From the NCBI GenBank assembly GCA_023428135.1, contig JAEYZG010000018.1, forward strand, positions 1-64,000: 64,000 nucleotides of DNA, read 5' to 3'. The notes under the pieces are model-generated. The model was not told the DNA's origin. It did no database searches and was given only the letters and a program-made list of their open reading frames with translations. This stretch comes from Bacteroidota bacterium. GTDB lineage: Bacteria; Bacteroidota; Bacteroidia; Cytophagales; Cytophagaceae. A program made the translations under genes and the position numbers. Shown here in pieces: positions 36,785 to 47,200 of this stretch. Position 1 is the stretch's first letter; each line of letters starts with the position of its first letter.

Positions 36785-39415
36785 TTGAACCCAACAACTG
36801 AATTGAGTTTAGAATATTATTTATCTTTTTTCAACAGAATGAATTCTTCTGCAAACGGCACTTTACAAGTTTTTAAAAATCTGGTTGGTACCAAGTATGA
36901 AATGTACAACAGCCTTTTCAGCTCTCTACCTTTTCATAAAGTAGAAAAGACTGGGGTACTGTTGTCGCTTTTTCTACTATTATGCGAAGAGGGTTTTACA
37001 AAAGGAAAAAGCCCTTCAGCAATTATTGAATCTTTTCTGAAACAATATACATCGTATCGGACAGAGGACGAGCAAACAGATTTACTTTTTAGATTTGTAC
37101 AGTATGCAGAGCGGCAGGTTGTATTGTTTGATGCTCTTGAAGATGCAGCATTTCCCTCTGTGCACGACATGAGTGGCCCTGGAACATTAAAGAATTTACA
37201 GGCTCAGGTTGTTCTCACTCAAAGTCAGGCCGAATTGAAAGACAAACTGAAGGATTTTTCAGTTCGTTTGGTTCTTACGGCTCATCCTACTCAGTTTTAT
37301 CCTAGTGAAGTGCTTGGGATTATTCATGATCTTGCAAAAGCTCTGGTGTCTGATGACACAGCTCTTGTAAATATGTACCTGCAGCAGCTTGGTAAAACTT
37401 CCTTCTTTAAAAAAGAAAAACCAACTCCCTATGATGAGGCTGTAAATCTTATTTGGTTTTTAGAAAATGTATTTTATCATTCAGCCGGAAAGATCCTTTC
37501 TTTCATAAAAGGAGAGTTTCCAACCTTAGTTTCTGAAAGCAATGCCTTGATCAGAATGGGCTTCTGGCCAGGAGGAGACAGAGATGGAAATCCTTTCGTT
37601 AAGTCGGAAACGTCTCTTAAAGTGGCTGAAACATTACGCGAAAGTATCATTAAATGTTATTATATGGATGTTCGTCGACTTAAAAGAAGACTTACATTCA
37701 AAGGTGTTGAAAATGTACTCGCAGATCTTGAGAAAAAACTTTATAACAATCTTTTTATACCAGGGCATAAAACTGACCTCAATAAAGAGGGGGTACTGGA
37801 AGCATTGTATAAAATAAAGGACACATTAGTCAAAGAACACAATGGCCTTTTTGTAAATCTGGTAGACAATTTTCTGAGTAAAGTTCATGTCTTTGGTCTA
37901 TTCTTCGCTTCACTTGATATTCGTCAGGATAGCTCTGTTCACGGACAGTTGCTTGAAGTTATAGCCGAACAAACGGTCCTTTTGCCAGAAGGGTATAAAA
38001 AAATGTCAGATGATGATAAAATCAGTGCCTTGATGAAGGTCAAAGGTACCGTAGACTCATCTATAATTGACAATGACTTGTTGAAGGATACATTAGATAC
38101 AATGTCTTCAATCAAGACAATTCAGAAAATCAATGGAGAGGAAGGATGCCACAGATATATCATCAGTCATAGTACAAGCGCACTTAATGTCATGGAGGTT
38201 TATGCACTCCTTACTCTTGCAGGATGGAAGCAGAAATCCATGACAATTGATATTGTTCCGCTGTTTGAAACAATTGAAGACCTTAGAAATGCCGCAGCTG
38301 TGATGAAGGACCTTTATGAAAATAAGACCTATCAAAAACATCTGGAGCAAAGAAATAAAATTCAAACCATCATGCTTGGATTCTCCGATGGTACAAAAGA
38401 TGGAGGATATATGATGGCCAATTGGAGTATCTATAAGGCCAAAGAGGAGTTAACCATGATGGCTAAAGAGTATGGAATACAGGTTGCATTTTTTGATGGA
38501 AGGGGAGGCCCTCCTGCAAGAGGTGGAGGAAAAACCCATCAGTTTTATGCCTCAATGGGTAAAAATATTGCTAATAAGGAAATACAACTTACTGTTCAGG
38601 GACAAACAATTAGTTCAAATTTTGGAACTACTGATTCAGCCTTGTTTAACATGGAGCAGTTACTGCATGCAGGAATCAGCAATGCCTTGTTCTCCACCAT
38701 GGATGAAACATTTACAGAGCAGGAAGATGAGTTAATGCAACTTTTGTCAGATGAGAGTTTTAAAGCATATAGTACGCTTAAAAATGATCCTAATTTTCTT
38801 GAATATTTGAATTTTGCAAGTCCTCTTCGTTACTATGCTGAAACGAATATTGGAAGCAGACCTTCCAAGAGAAAAGCAGGAAAATTAAATCTGAATGATT
38901 TGAGAGCTGTACCATATGTAGGAGCATGGAGTCAGTTAAAGCAGAATCTACCAGGATATTATGGGGTTGGAACTGCTTTTGAAAAAATGGAGAAAGCTGG
39001 CAGATGGAAAGAGGTAAAAAATCTGTATGAAAAATCTCTATTCTTCAAAACGCTGTTAAATAATTGTGAAATGGCTATGAAAAAATGCTTTTTCCCTTTA
39101 ACAGCATACCTTTCAAAACATCCTAAATATGGAAGTCTTTGGAATATGATCCATGATGAGTTTGAAAGAACGTCTAAATACATATTGAAACTCTCAGGTA
39201 CAAAAGAACTAATGGGGGATAAACCAATGGACTTATTGTCGATTCAAATGAGACAGAGAATCGAATTGCCTTTGATCACGATTCAGCAACATGCATTGAC
39301 CAAGATTCGTGAAATGGAAGAGAAGGGAGTAGACGGTCCATTGAAAAAAACTTATGAAAATATGGTGATGCGTTGTTCTTTCGGAATTATTAATGCTGAA
39401 AGAAATTCAGCCTAA
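36785..39415 (+). CDS. ppc: Phosphoenolpyruvate carboxylase, Bacteroidota-type
   Basis: PEPC makes oxaloacetate from PEP and bicarbonate to refill the TCA cycle. The 876-residue frame uses TTG at 36785; an ATG at 36839 (codon 19) is a possible start. Motifs: LTAHPTQFYPSEVLG (His167; the family has HPTE), GGDRDGNPFV, LGFSDGTKDGG, FDGRGGPPARGGGKTH (the family has FHGRGGSxGRGG), GQTISSNFG. The C-terminus ends ERNSA instead of the usual RNTG. The catalytic histidine and Arg-Gly loop remain but several neighbours differ, so kinetics and allosteric control may differ from E. coli. A terminator follows. Confidence 0.9.
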   Translation: MNPTTELSLEYYLSFFNRMNSSANGTLQVFKNLVGTKYEMYNSLFSSLPFHKVEKTGVLLSLFLLLCEEGFTKGKSPSAIIESFLKQYTSYRTEDEQTDLLFRFVQYAERQVVLFDALEDAAFPSVHDMSGPGTLKNLQAQVVLTQSQAELKDKLKDFSVRLVLTAHPTQFYPSEVLGIIHDLAKALVSDDTALVNMYLQQLGKTSFFKKEKPTPYDEAVNLIWFLENVFYHSAGKILSFIKGEFPTLVSESNALIRMGFWPGGDRDGNPFVKSETSLKVAETLRESIIKCYYMDVRRLKRRLTFKGVENVLADLEKKLYNNLFIPGHKTDLNKEGVLEALYKIKDTLVKEHNGLFVNLVDNFLSKVHVFGLFFASLDIRQDSSVHGQLLEVIAEQTVLLPEGYKKMSDDDKISALMKVKGTVDSSIIDNDLLKDTLDTMSSIKTIQKINGEEGCHRYIISHSTSALNVMEVYALLTLAGWKQKSMTIDIVPLFETIEDLRNAAAVMKDLYENKTYQKHLEQRNKIQTIMLGFSDGTKDGGYMMANWSIYKAKEELTMMAKEYGIQVAFFDGRGGPPARGGGKTHQFYASMGKNIANKEIQLTVQGQTISSNFGTTDSALFNMEQLLHAGISNALFSTMDETFTEQEDELMQLLSDESFKAYSTLKNDPNFLEYLNFASPLRYYAETNIGSRPSKRKAGKLNLNDLRAVPYVGAWSQLKQNLPGYYGVGTAFEKMEKAGRWKEVKNLYEKSLFFKTLLNNCEMAMKKCFFPLTAYLSKHPKYGSLWNMIHDEFERTSKYILKLSGTKELMGDKPMDLLSIQMRQRIELPLITIQQHALTKIREMEEKGVDGPLKKTYENMVMRCSFGIINAERNSA

Positions 39416-39460
39416 TTATAAGATGGAATATTGGTTTTGTAATATTTAATGTATGTATTT

Positions 39461-39497
39461 AATGATCCTCAAATCACCTTGAGGATCATTTTTTTTA
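39461..39497 (+). terminator. Rho-independent terminator after PEP carboxylase
   Basis: AATGATCCTCAA pairs with TTGAGGATCATT around ATCACC and runs into a T tract. Confidence 0.92.
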
Positions 39498-39539
39498 TCA
39501 TTGTTTTTTCCACATTCTTTCATTTTCAGCTCGTAATGT

Positions 39540-39547
39540 TATATTTG
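39540..39547 (+). promoter_or_regulatory. -7 promoter motif for the four-gene sensor operon
   Basis: TATATTTG is an exact TAnnTTTG, 46 bases before the ATG at 39593. It lies just after the terminator of the previous gene, so it is the natural promoter of the operon. Confidence 0.55.
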
Positions 39548-39592
39548 TGTGATAAAGAACGCTTTTGATGATCATTTTTTATTTCCCAGTAT

Positions 39593-42500
39593 ATGTCAAG
39601 ATTCTTAAGAAAAGTCCTCAGGGTTGAAGAGAATGAAACTTCATCTCTTTTATGGATAATTGGTTTAGGTGTTTTCATAGGAATTGCGATTTCTCTATTC
39701 GACCTTGCTTCTGTTTCCGTTTTCCTGGAACATTTTGACAAGACTTATTTACCGGGAGCCATGATTTGTTCCGGGCTTCTCACAGTGTTTGTTTCAAATA
39801 CCTTTATTAGTATTTACAATTGGATTTCCTTTTCAAAAGTAAGTATCATAGCTTCTCTGGTACTATTAGTAATTCCATTTTCAATTTTACTAATATCTCA
39901 TTATGCCGCAGGTCTTGCCATTACATATATTGCATTTGTTTTGACCGGGCCTTTAACTGCTCTGGCTTTATTGTTATTCTGGGGGTTGTTTGAAAGGTTG
40001 TTTGACCTTGCCCAAGGGCGACGACTTTCAATGAGTGCAGAGAGTGGTATGGTGGTAGCAATGGTCAGTATATTATCTGTTATAGCTCTTTCTGAACATA
40101 GTTTTTTCAATAAAATTTCAAATCTATACCTGATCTCCTGTATTAGCTTCGGAGTAACCTTTTTTATATTTATTGCCATCTCTATCCGCAAGACTTTCCT
40201 GACGATAATAGAAATCAATGTACAATACATCAAAGCTTATAATAACTATAATAAACTAATAAAACAGAATTATACTCTCCTGTTAATATTGTTTGCGCTT
40301 CTTTCAGGACTTACTTTTTATTTCACGGAATATTTCTATTTGGTTTTTGTAGAAGATCAGTATGCTGGTGCTGGAAAAACTATTGATTTTCTTTCAGGTT
40401 TTTCAGCTGCTATAATTGGGTTAGGTTTTCTTCTTCAACTCTTTGCTGCCAGATGGATAAATGCTAAATATGGATATTTAACAAGTCTTTTAATTCTTCC
40501 AGGATTTTTAGCATTGTTTACAATGATATTTCTGGTATTGGGTATTGTTGAAGGATATGACCCAACTAAATCAGTTTTCTTTTTCCTTTTCATGCTGGTT
40601 TGTATCTCTAAACTTCTTTCTGTGAGCCTGTTCAAATCCCTGGAGTTTTCTACTTTCAAGTTTTTCTTTATGCCACTTGATCATTTGCTAAGGTCAGATG
40701 TTCAGTCAAAAATAGAAAGAGTGGTACGAGAAGCGGGCAAAGCAGTAGCTGGATTGTTATTAATTGTTGCATTAAGATATATAAAGGTTGAATTTATTCC
40801 GGTATTCCTTCTTGTTTTATTAGGGGTATGGGCATATGTAGCTGTCAGAATGAATAATGCTTATAGGGAAAAGCTTATAGTAAGTCTTGATATGCCTGAA
40901 GAAATTGAGAAAAAAGATAGAGCAGCTTCTGGAATTATTGATGAACTTTCGTTTGCTATTTTAAATAATCCTGGTAAAAATCTTCAGACTTATCTTAATC
41001 TGTTAAAGATTTTAGACCCTCATGTACATAAGGGTATTGTCTTAGAATTACTGAAAAATGAAGACGAAGAAATTCTCAAAATTGCATTAAATGAGGCTTC
41101 TGAGTTATGTCTTCTGCCAGCAATTCCGGTATTATCTGCTATTAAAAATTCCAGATTTTATCCTGTTCTCAGATGTAGAGACTTGCTGGATAAAGTATTC
41201 ACTCAATTGAATGCTGCTGAATTCCGACTGGAAAAGGTAAAATATATTGAGCAGTTAACACTTTCAAAATTAAGAAAAGAAAGGGTTTACGGGGCACTGT
41301 TATCAGCCTATTCTGAGGACTCAATTAAACCCCGGCTTTTAAATAAATTGTTCAGGGATGTAGATGGAAAAGTACGTTATAATGCAGTCGTATCATCAGC
41401 AGATTCTGCTAATTCTGATCTTCAGAAGAATCTAATAGAAAAGCTTTCAGAACCTTTTTACAGCAATGGTGCATTGGCAGCTCTTGTCGCTACAGGTGAG
41501 AAAATTTTACCTGCTGCAGAAAATGCTTTTTATCTTACAGGTCAAGAGGAGAAAATTCAATTAAGGATCGTGCAGGGTTATGGAAGAATGGGGACTGAAA
41601 ATGCAGTTCAATTACTTTTAAAGAAACTTTCATACAGAAACCATAATGTTGCCCGTGCTGCATTTGAAGCATTGAGCCGGTCAGGTTATAATATTACAGG
41701 TGACAGGGTAATTCAATTTAAAGCAGAGCTTGAAGAATATACAAGTGTACTGGTGTGGAATATGTCTGTTTACCTTGATCTGGTTAGCTTTCAAGCTTCA
41801 GACGTGATCATTCAGGCAATGCTTTCAGAAATTGAAAGCAATTATGACAGCATTTTTAAATTACTCTCTCTCCTTTACGATCCTAAAACCATTGCCCTGG
41901 TAAAGGAAAATATATTTTCAAAAGATGCAGAAAAGAGTGAGTATGCCTTCGGTTTACTGGAAGTAACACTCGGAGAAGAAATGAAGCCATTCCTGCTTCC
42001 GGTATTAAATACTGCTTCTTATGAAGATAAACTGGAAAGAATGCAAGAATACTTTCCATCAGAACCATTGGATATCCTGGAGATTTTATATGATCTTGTT
42101 CAGCGGGATTACAAGTATGTAAACAGATGGTCGAAAGCCTGTGCCCTTAAAGAACTGGCTGAACAGAAGGTGGAAATCAATACTGATATATTTGTAGCCA
42201 ATATCATCAATCCTGATCCTCTGCTAAAGGAAACGGCATCTGTTGCGCTTTATATTAAAGCACCTCATTTATTCCCTGTTGCCTTCGAAAGGTTCAGAAG
42301 GGAATTGGGAGCAAACTTTAGCAAAGATGTAGTAAGTAAAATCCTTATTTCAAATATTTCCGGCAATCATGAATATGTAATGCTTGAAGAAGGGAAGCTG
42401 GAAGTAAGTGAAAACAAAGAATCGATTAATCAGGCAGAAGCAAGAGAATATTTTACTTCTCCTAATTTGAAATTTGAAATTATCAGATTTTTAAAAGACG

Positions 42501-42865
42501 TTGATGATTTTAGATTTGTCCCTGGTATAATTTTAATGGAGGTTGCCAAAGTGACCTCATTTTATGAATTTAAACAAGGGGAAACTATTGCAACGTTTGA
42601 AAGACCCGAAAATATTGATTACTATTTTATCCGCTCAGGAAAAATATCTGTGAATAACGCGGAAGGAAATAGGGAAGTAGTATCAGAGAGTGGTTTTGTT
42701 AATAATTTTAATTATTTAAGTTCAGCAGATTTTAAAATAGAACTCATTGCTCATACAGACTGCTCTGTTTATAAAGTAAAACAGGAGGAGTTTAATGAAG
42801 TAATGTCATTCTTTGAAGATATCCCATCTTCTATTGTTAAAAATAAGAAAAATCCCAAGGTATAA
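39593..42865 (+). CDS. ADP/ATP-translocase-like membrane protein fused to HEAT repeats and cNMP-binding-like domain
   Basis: The 1090-residue protein starts with about 12 membrane helices (about 18-430) resembling NTT/MFS-type nucleotide transporters (LLFWGLFERLFDLAQGRRLSM; FFMPLDHLLRSDVQSKIERV). HEAT-like helical repeats follow (about 480-900; NAVQLLLKKLSYRNHNVARAAFEAL). The end (about 975-1080) has a cyclic-nucleotide-binding beta roll (FKQGETIATFERPENIDYYFIRSGKISV). The phosphate-binding cassette (FGE.AL...RxA) is absent, so cNMP binding is doubtful. It is probably a membrane sensor or scaffold rather than a nutrient carrier (inference). First gene of the operon; the TIR-like gene follows after 28 bases. 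Confidence 0.75.
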   Translation: MSRFLRKVLRVEENETSSLLWIIGLGVFIGIAISLFDLASVSVFLEHFDKTYLPGAMICSGLLTVFVSNTFISIYNWISFSKVSIIASLVLLVIPFSILLISHYAAGLAITYIAFVLTGPLTALALLLFWGLFERLFDLAQGRRLSMSAESGMVVAMVSILSVIALSEHSFFNKISNLYLISCISFGVTFFIFIAISIRKTFLTIIEINVQYIKAYNNYNKLIKQNYTLLLILFALLSGLTFYFTEYFYLVFVEDQYAGAGKTIDFLSGFSAAIIGLGFLLQLFAARWINAKYGYLTSLLILPGFLALFTMIFLVLGIVEGYDPTKSVFFFLFMLVCISKLLSVSLFKSLEFSTFKFFFMPLDHLLRSDVQSKIERVVREAGKAVAGLLLIVALRYIKVEFIPVFLLVLLGVWAYVAVRMNNAYREKLIVSLDMPEEIEKKDRAASGIIDELSFAILNNPGKNLQTYLNLLKILDPHVHKGIVLELLKNEDEEILKIALNEASELCLLPAIPVLSAIKNSRFYPVLRCRDLLDKVFTQLNAAEFRLEKVKYIEQLTLSKLRKERVYGALLSAYSEDSIKPRLLNKLFRDVDGKVRYNAVVSSADSANSDLQKNLIEKLSEPFYSNGALAALVATGEKILPAAENAFYLTGQEEKIQLRIVQGYGRMGTENAVQLLLKKLSYRNHNVARAAFEALSRSGYNITGDRVIQFKAELEEYTSVLVWNMSVYLDLVSFQASDVIIQAMLSEIESNYDSIFKLLSLLYDPKTIALVKENIFSKDAEKSEYAFGLLEVTLGEEMKPFLLPVLNTASYEDKLERMQEYFPSEPLDILEILYDLVQRDYKYVNRWSKACALKELAEQKVEINTDIFVANIINPDPLLKETASVALYIKAPHLFPVAFERFRRELGANFSKDVVSKILISNISGNHEYVMLEEGKLEVSENKESINQAEAREYFTSPNLKFEIIRFLKDVDDFRFVPGIILMEVAKVTSFYEFKQGETIATFERPENIDYYFIRSGKISVNNAEGNREVVSESGFVNNFNYLSSADFKIELIAHTDCSVYKVKQEEFNEVMSFFEDIPSSIVKNKKNPKV

Positions 42866-42893
42866 TAAGGTTTAAATTTTTAAATGAAACTCT

Positions 42894-44267
42894 ATGGAAG
42901 ATTCGAATTTATATTTATTGCCTGACTGCCCGTCAATAAATACAGGTGAAAACCTTTGGATTGATTATCTTATAAAATATCTTTCATTTGGTCTTTCTCA
43001 AAAGGGATTTAATGTAAAGGTGTTGAAAGACTTTAATGATCCATTTGACGAAAATGGAACTGTTGTTTATCTTCCTGTATTTTCTTCATATTCTCTTTCT
43101 TCTAAAGATTTTAAAGAACGTCTTGAAAAGATTATATCATCACCATCTATATTAAAGTATGGACTTGTAAAAGAAGAAAAGGCATTAAATCCTACCGCAA
43201 AATCATATCCGGGCCTTAAGCTTTCTAAACTTTTTCTCCTGGATCCAGAGAATGGAAACGAGGTTCTGGAAAAAGATATTTTTAAAAAGGAGTTTCTGAA
43301 TTTTTTCCTTTTTAAAATTTATGATTTATGTGCAGAGCTGGAACGAGAGTGTAATAGCAGGATTGCAAACACTTTTACTCTAGATAAGTCAAAGTCGTTG
43401 TACCTAGCAGAAGTAACAAGAGATTTAATACCGGTAAGGGAAGAAATAAGAAGGGAGCTTTTGCAATTAGGATACAAGGTTTATCCTATTAGCCCTATAT
43501 TAGGATCAAGTAAGGAAAAGGAAAAGATAATTAATGAACAGATAAAGAATTGTGTTTTGTCTGTTCATCTCTTGGGAAAGATATTTGAAGAATCTTCGGA
43601 AGGAAATATTCCTAATTACAGTCTGGAAAATCAGGTCGCTGCTCAATATTATATTGATAAGGTTGAAGGAAAAAGTCAGGATTTTAAAAGGATTATATGG
43701 ATTCCTGATAACCTTGTTATTCAAAATGAAAATCAGAAAAAATTTATTAGTCAGGTTCATAAAGAGAGGAATCATTATGCCGGAGCTGATATAATAAAAA
43801 GTACAGTAGAGGAATTGAAGGATATTATCATTGAAAAACTTACCTCCAATGATGCAGTTTCCTCATCAGACAATACAAGTGGAGAAGGTGGCAGGCACAA
43901 AGCTGTCTATATTGTGAATAGTGAGAAAAATAAAGATGGAGCTGAGTCAGTAAAGTTTATGCTTGAAGAGTTTGGATATGAGGTTTTTTTGAACAAGGTC
44001 ACGATCGACAAAGAGAAAATAGAAAGAAGTAGTTCTATTCTGTTTTACTATCATAATGAAAAATCAAGTTGGCTGAGGAGTAAAATGTGTGAGCTATATA
44101 AGCTCAAGTCCTGGGAATATACAAGCACATCATTCCGAAGAGGTGTTATTAATTTTGAAAATGAAGAATTACCTAGTGATGAAATTTTCAAAAATGTATA
44201 TCATGTAAAAGCCGATGGCCAGATTGATAAAGAAGTTTTAATATCATTTTTTAATACAGCTTTTTAA
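42894..44267 (+). CDS. TIR-like multi-module protein
   Basis: The 457-residue protein has no signal or membrane segment. The central part (about 163-310) resembles TIR-like/DUF4062-type domains: strand SLYLAEVTRDL, helix PVREEIRRELLQLGYKVYPI, strand CVLSVHLLGKIF and SLENQVAAQYY, with Glu245 where TIR enzymes keep a catalytic Glu. The N-terminal part (1-135; NLYLLPDCPS, then LSFGLSQKGFNVKVL) and the C-terminal part (about 345-457; KAVYIVNSEKNKDGAESVKFM) look like two further alpha/beta modules of similar plan. Such domains often pair with STAND ATPases, as here: the nSTAND gene starts 9 bases after the stop. It may be an effector or an adaptor; enzyme activity is unproven. Confidence 0.6.
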   Translation: MEDSNLYLLPDCPSINTGENLWIDYLIKYLSFGLSQKGFNVKVLKDFNDPFDENGTVVYLPVFSSYSLSSKDFKERLEKIISSPSILKYGLVKEEKALNPTAKSYPGLKLSKLFLLDPENGNEVLEKDIFKKEFLNFFLFKIYDLCAELERECNSRIANTFTLDKSKSLYLAEVTRDLIPVREEIRRELLQLGYKVYPISPILGSSKEKEKIINEQIKNCVLSVHLLGKIFEESSEGNIPNYSLENQVAAQYYIDKVEGKSQDFKRIIWIPDNLVIQNENQKKFISQVHKERNHYAGADIIKSTVEELKDIIIEKLTSNDAVSSSDNTSGEGGRHKAVYIVNSEKNKDGAESVKFMLEEFGYEVFLNKVTIDKEKIERSSSILFYYHNEKSSWLRSKMCELYKLKSWEYTSTSFRRGVINFENEELPSDEIFKNVYHVKADGQIDKEVLISFFNTAF

Positions 44268-44276
44268 ATAAAAAAG

Positions 44277-47200
44277 ATGCTTTCAACAAAAACATCAGGA
44301 AAAGTAAAGTCGGGAAAAAAGGTTTCTCAAGTGAGAAATCTCCAGGAAGAGAAACCTAATCCGTTTCCGGGTCTCAGACCATTTAGGTATGAGGAAAGTC
44401 ATTTGTTTTTTGGAAGAGAGGGACAAATAGACGAGGTACTTAAAAAACTTGTAGATCATAGGTTTGTAGGAGTTATAGGAACTTCAGGTATTGGAAAGTC
44501 TTCTTTTATGTATTGTGGATTGCTTCCGGTAATTTATGGAGATTATAGAACCGAAGATTCATCTCAGTGGGAGGTATCTATTTGTAGGCCGGGAATTGCA
44601 CCAATTAAAAATCTTTCTGATGCCCTTATAGATAGTGAAATCAAAAATGAAGAGGATCCTGAGAAAAAGGAAATCATGTCAAATATGAATTTTCTGACAC
44701 TCAAAGGTAGTTCGTATGGATTGGTTGAATTAATAAAATCTAAAATAAGGAAAGAAAAAAAGAACCACCTCATTTTTATAGACCAGTTTGAAGAACTGTT
44801 CAGATTTAAAAGTACGGATGACCAAGCTGTAGACGAGGCTTCAGCATTTATTAAAATTTTAACAGAGGCTGTCAGTCAGAGGGAAATTCCAATCTATGTT
44901 GTCATTACAATGAGATCAGATTTTGTTGGTGACTGTTCTCAGTTTCCCAAATTGACAAGGTTAATCAATGACAGTCAGTTTTTGATTCCCCAAATGACGA
45001 GAGAAGAAAAGAAGCAGGCTATTTTGGGACCAGTTTCTGTAATGGGAGGTAAGATAGATGATCGGCTTGTTCAACAACTTTTAAATGATGTGGGAGACAA
45101 TGCAGATGCTTTACCAATTATGCAGCATGCATTGATGAGAACATGGGATTATTGGCAAAGAAATGGAGATTCGGATTTCATGGAGATTTCTCATTATGAA
45201 GCTGTGGGGGGAATGCAAAAAGCCTTGTCTGTACATGCTAATGAGGCATTCAATGAACTTAATGAAAATCAGAAACGGATATGTGAAAAGATTTTCAAGT
45301 CAATTACAGAAAAAGGGGATGAAGGAAGGGGAGTGCGAAGACCAGCGAAACTTTCGGATATTGCAGTGATTGCAAATGCTCCGGTTACAGAAGTGACAGA
45401 GGTAGTAGATCATTTCAGAAAACCAGGAAATACATTATTGATGCCTCCTTCAAATGTGAAGCTGGAGGAAAATAGTGTTATTGATATTTCTCATGAAAGT
45501 CTGATGAGAATATGGGTAATGCTTACCAAGTGGGTTGAGGAAGAGGCGGAATCAGTAAAAATGTATCTTCGTTTAGCTGAAGCAGCCGAGATGCATCAGC
45601 AAGGGAAGTCTGGCCTATGGAGGCCGCCAGATCTGCAAATAGCCCTTAACTGGCAGGCAGAACAAAATCCTTCTAAAATTTGGGGACTGCGCTACCACAA
45701 GGCTTATGAAAGGACCATGCTATTTCTTGATTTCAGTAAAAAAGAATTCGAGAGAGAGCAAATTATGAAGGAGAAAATGCAGCGGAGAAGATTAATCGCT
45801 GCAAGAATAACTGCACTTATCCTTGGCCTGGGAGCTATTATTGCCTTTTTATTCTTTATATATGGAGAGCAGCAGCGAAGAGAAGCCGAAAAGCAAAAGG
45901 CTGAAGCTAGAAGACAATCTAAAGTAGCAGAAGAGCAGGCAAAAATTGCAAAAAAGGAAAGTGAAAAGGCCAGAGCGAGCGAAAGGGAAGCTTTGGAGCA
46001 GAAGAAGATTGCTTTAAGTGAAACCGAGAAAGCTTTGAAGAATGCTCAGTTGGCAAAAGAACAGAAATTGTTGGCTGAACTTGCGACAAAAAATGCTCTA
46101 ATAGAAAAGGCCAAGGCAGAGAAGGCTCATCAAATAGCTTTGACTGAAGAAAGAAAAGCATTTAACCTTAGAATGCTTTCTATAGCAAAATCAATGGCAA
46201 TAAAATCTGTAAGCCTTGTAGATAAAGAGCAAAAGGGAATTGTAGCTCAACAAGCGTTTTTGTTTAATAAAGAACATGGAGGGAAAGATAACGATCCTGA
46301 TATTTTTGATGCCATGTATAACGCTATAAAATCTCTTGGAGATTCTACATTCAGGCCTCTAAAAGGACACTCTCAAAACGTTCGTGCGCTTTCAACAACA
46401 ATAACAGGAAAGATGATTTATTCCGCCGGAAGTGATGGTAAAATTAATCGCTGGGATCCGAAGAAGGAAGATGGATCGAAACAATTAATCAGTGAATCAC
46501 CTACGCATATACATAAATCAATTGCATTGAGTCCGGATAATAAATTTCTGATTGCTGGTGGTGATTATCCATTCTTACAGTTATTTGATTTATCTCAGGT
46601 TGGTGCTAAACCTAAAATATTTAAGTCAAAAACAACTGAAAACTGGTTCCTTGGATTTACGAAAGATTCGAAAAGTATTATTTCTGCAGGTAGTGATAAA
46701 AAGATACACCAATGGGATGTTGAAACTGCCACTTCTCAGGAAATCGTAATCAGTGATTCTAAAATCAATGCTATTGCAACTAGTCCAACATCTAATCTCG
46801 TTGCGGCAGCTAAAGGAAATGGAGATGTTATTTTAATTGATCTGGATAAGAAAAATCAGGAATCGATTTTATTTCATGATAATGTGCCTGTGGTATCAAT
46901 AGTATTCAGTAAAAATGGACTGTTGCTCGCTGCAGGAGATGAAAAAGGAATTGTTCGTATTTGGAATATGCAAACCAAAACAATTCTTGCAACTCTTTCA
47001 GGGCATACAGCAAGGATTAACAATATCAGATTTAGCAACGATGGAGAGAAACTGGCTACAGGTAGTTTTGATAAAACTGTCCGAATCTGGAATATGCTGA
47101 ATATATATGACGCTCCTATTGTTCTTAAAGATCATGATGATTGGGTTTGGTCAATTGAATTTAGTCCTGATGGCAATAAGCTGCTTGCCGGCTGTAAGGA

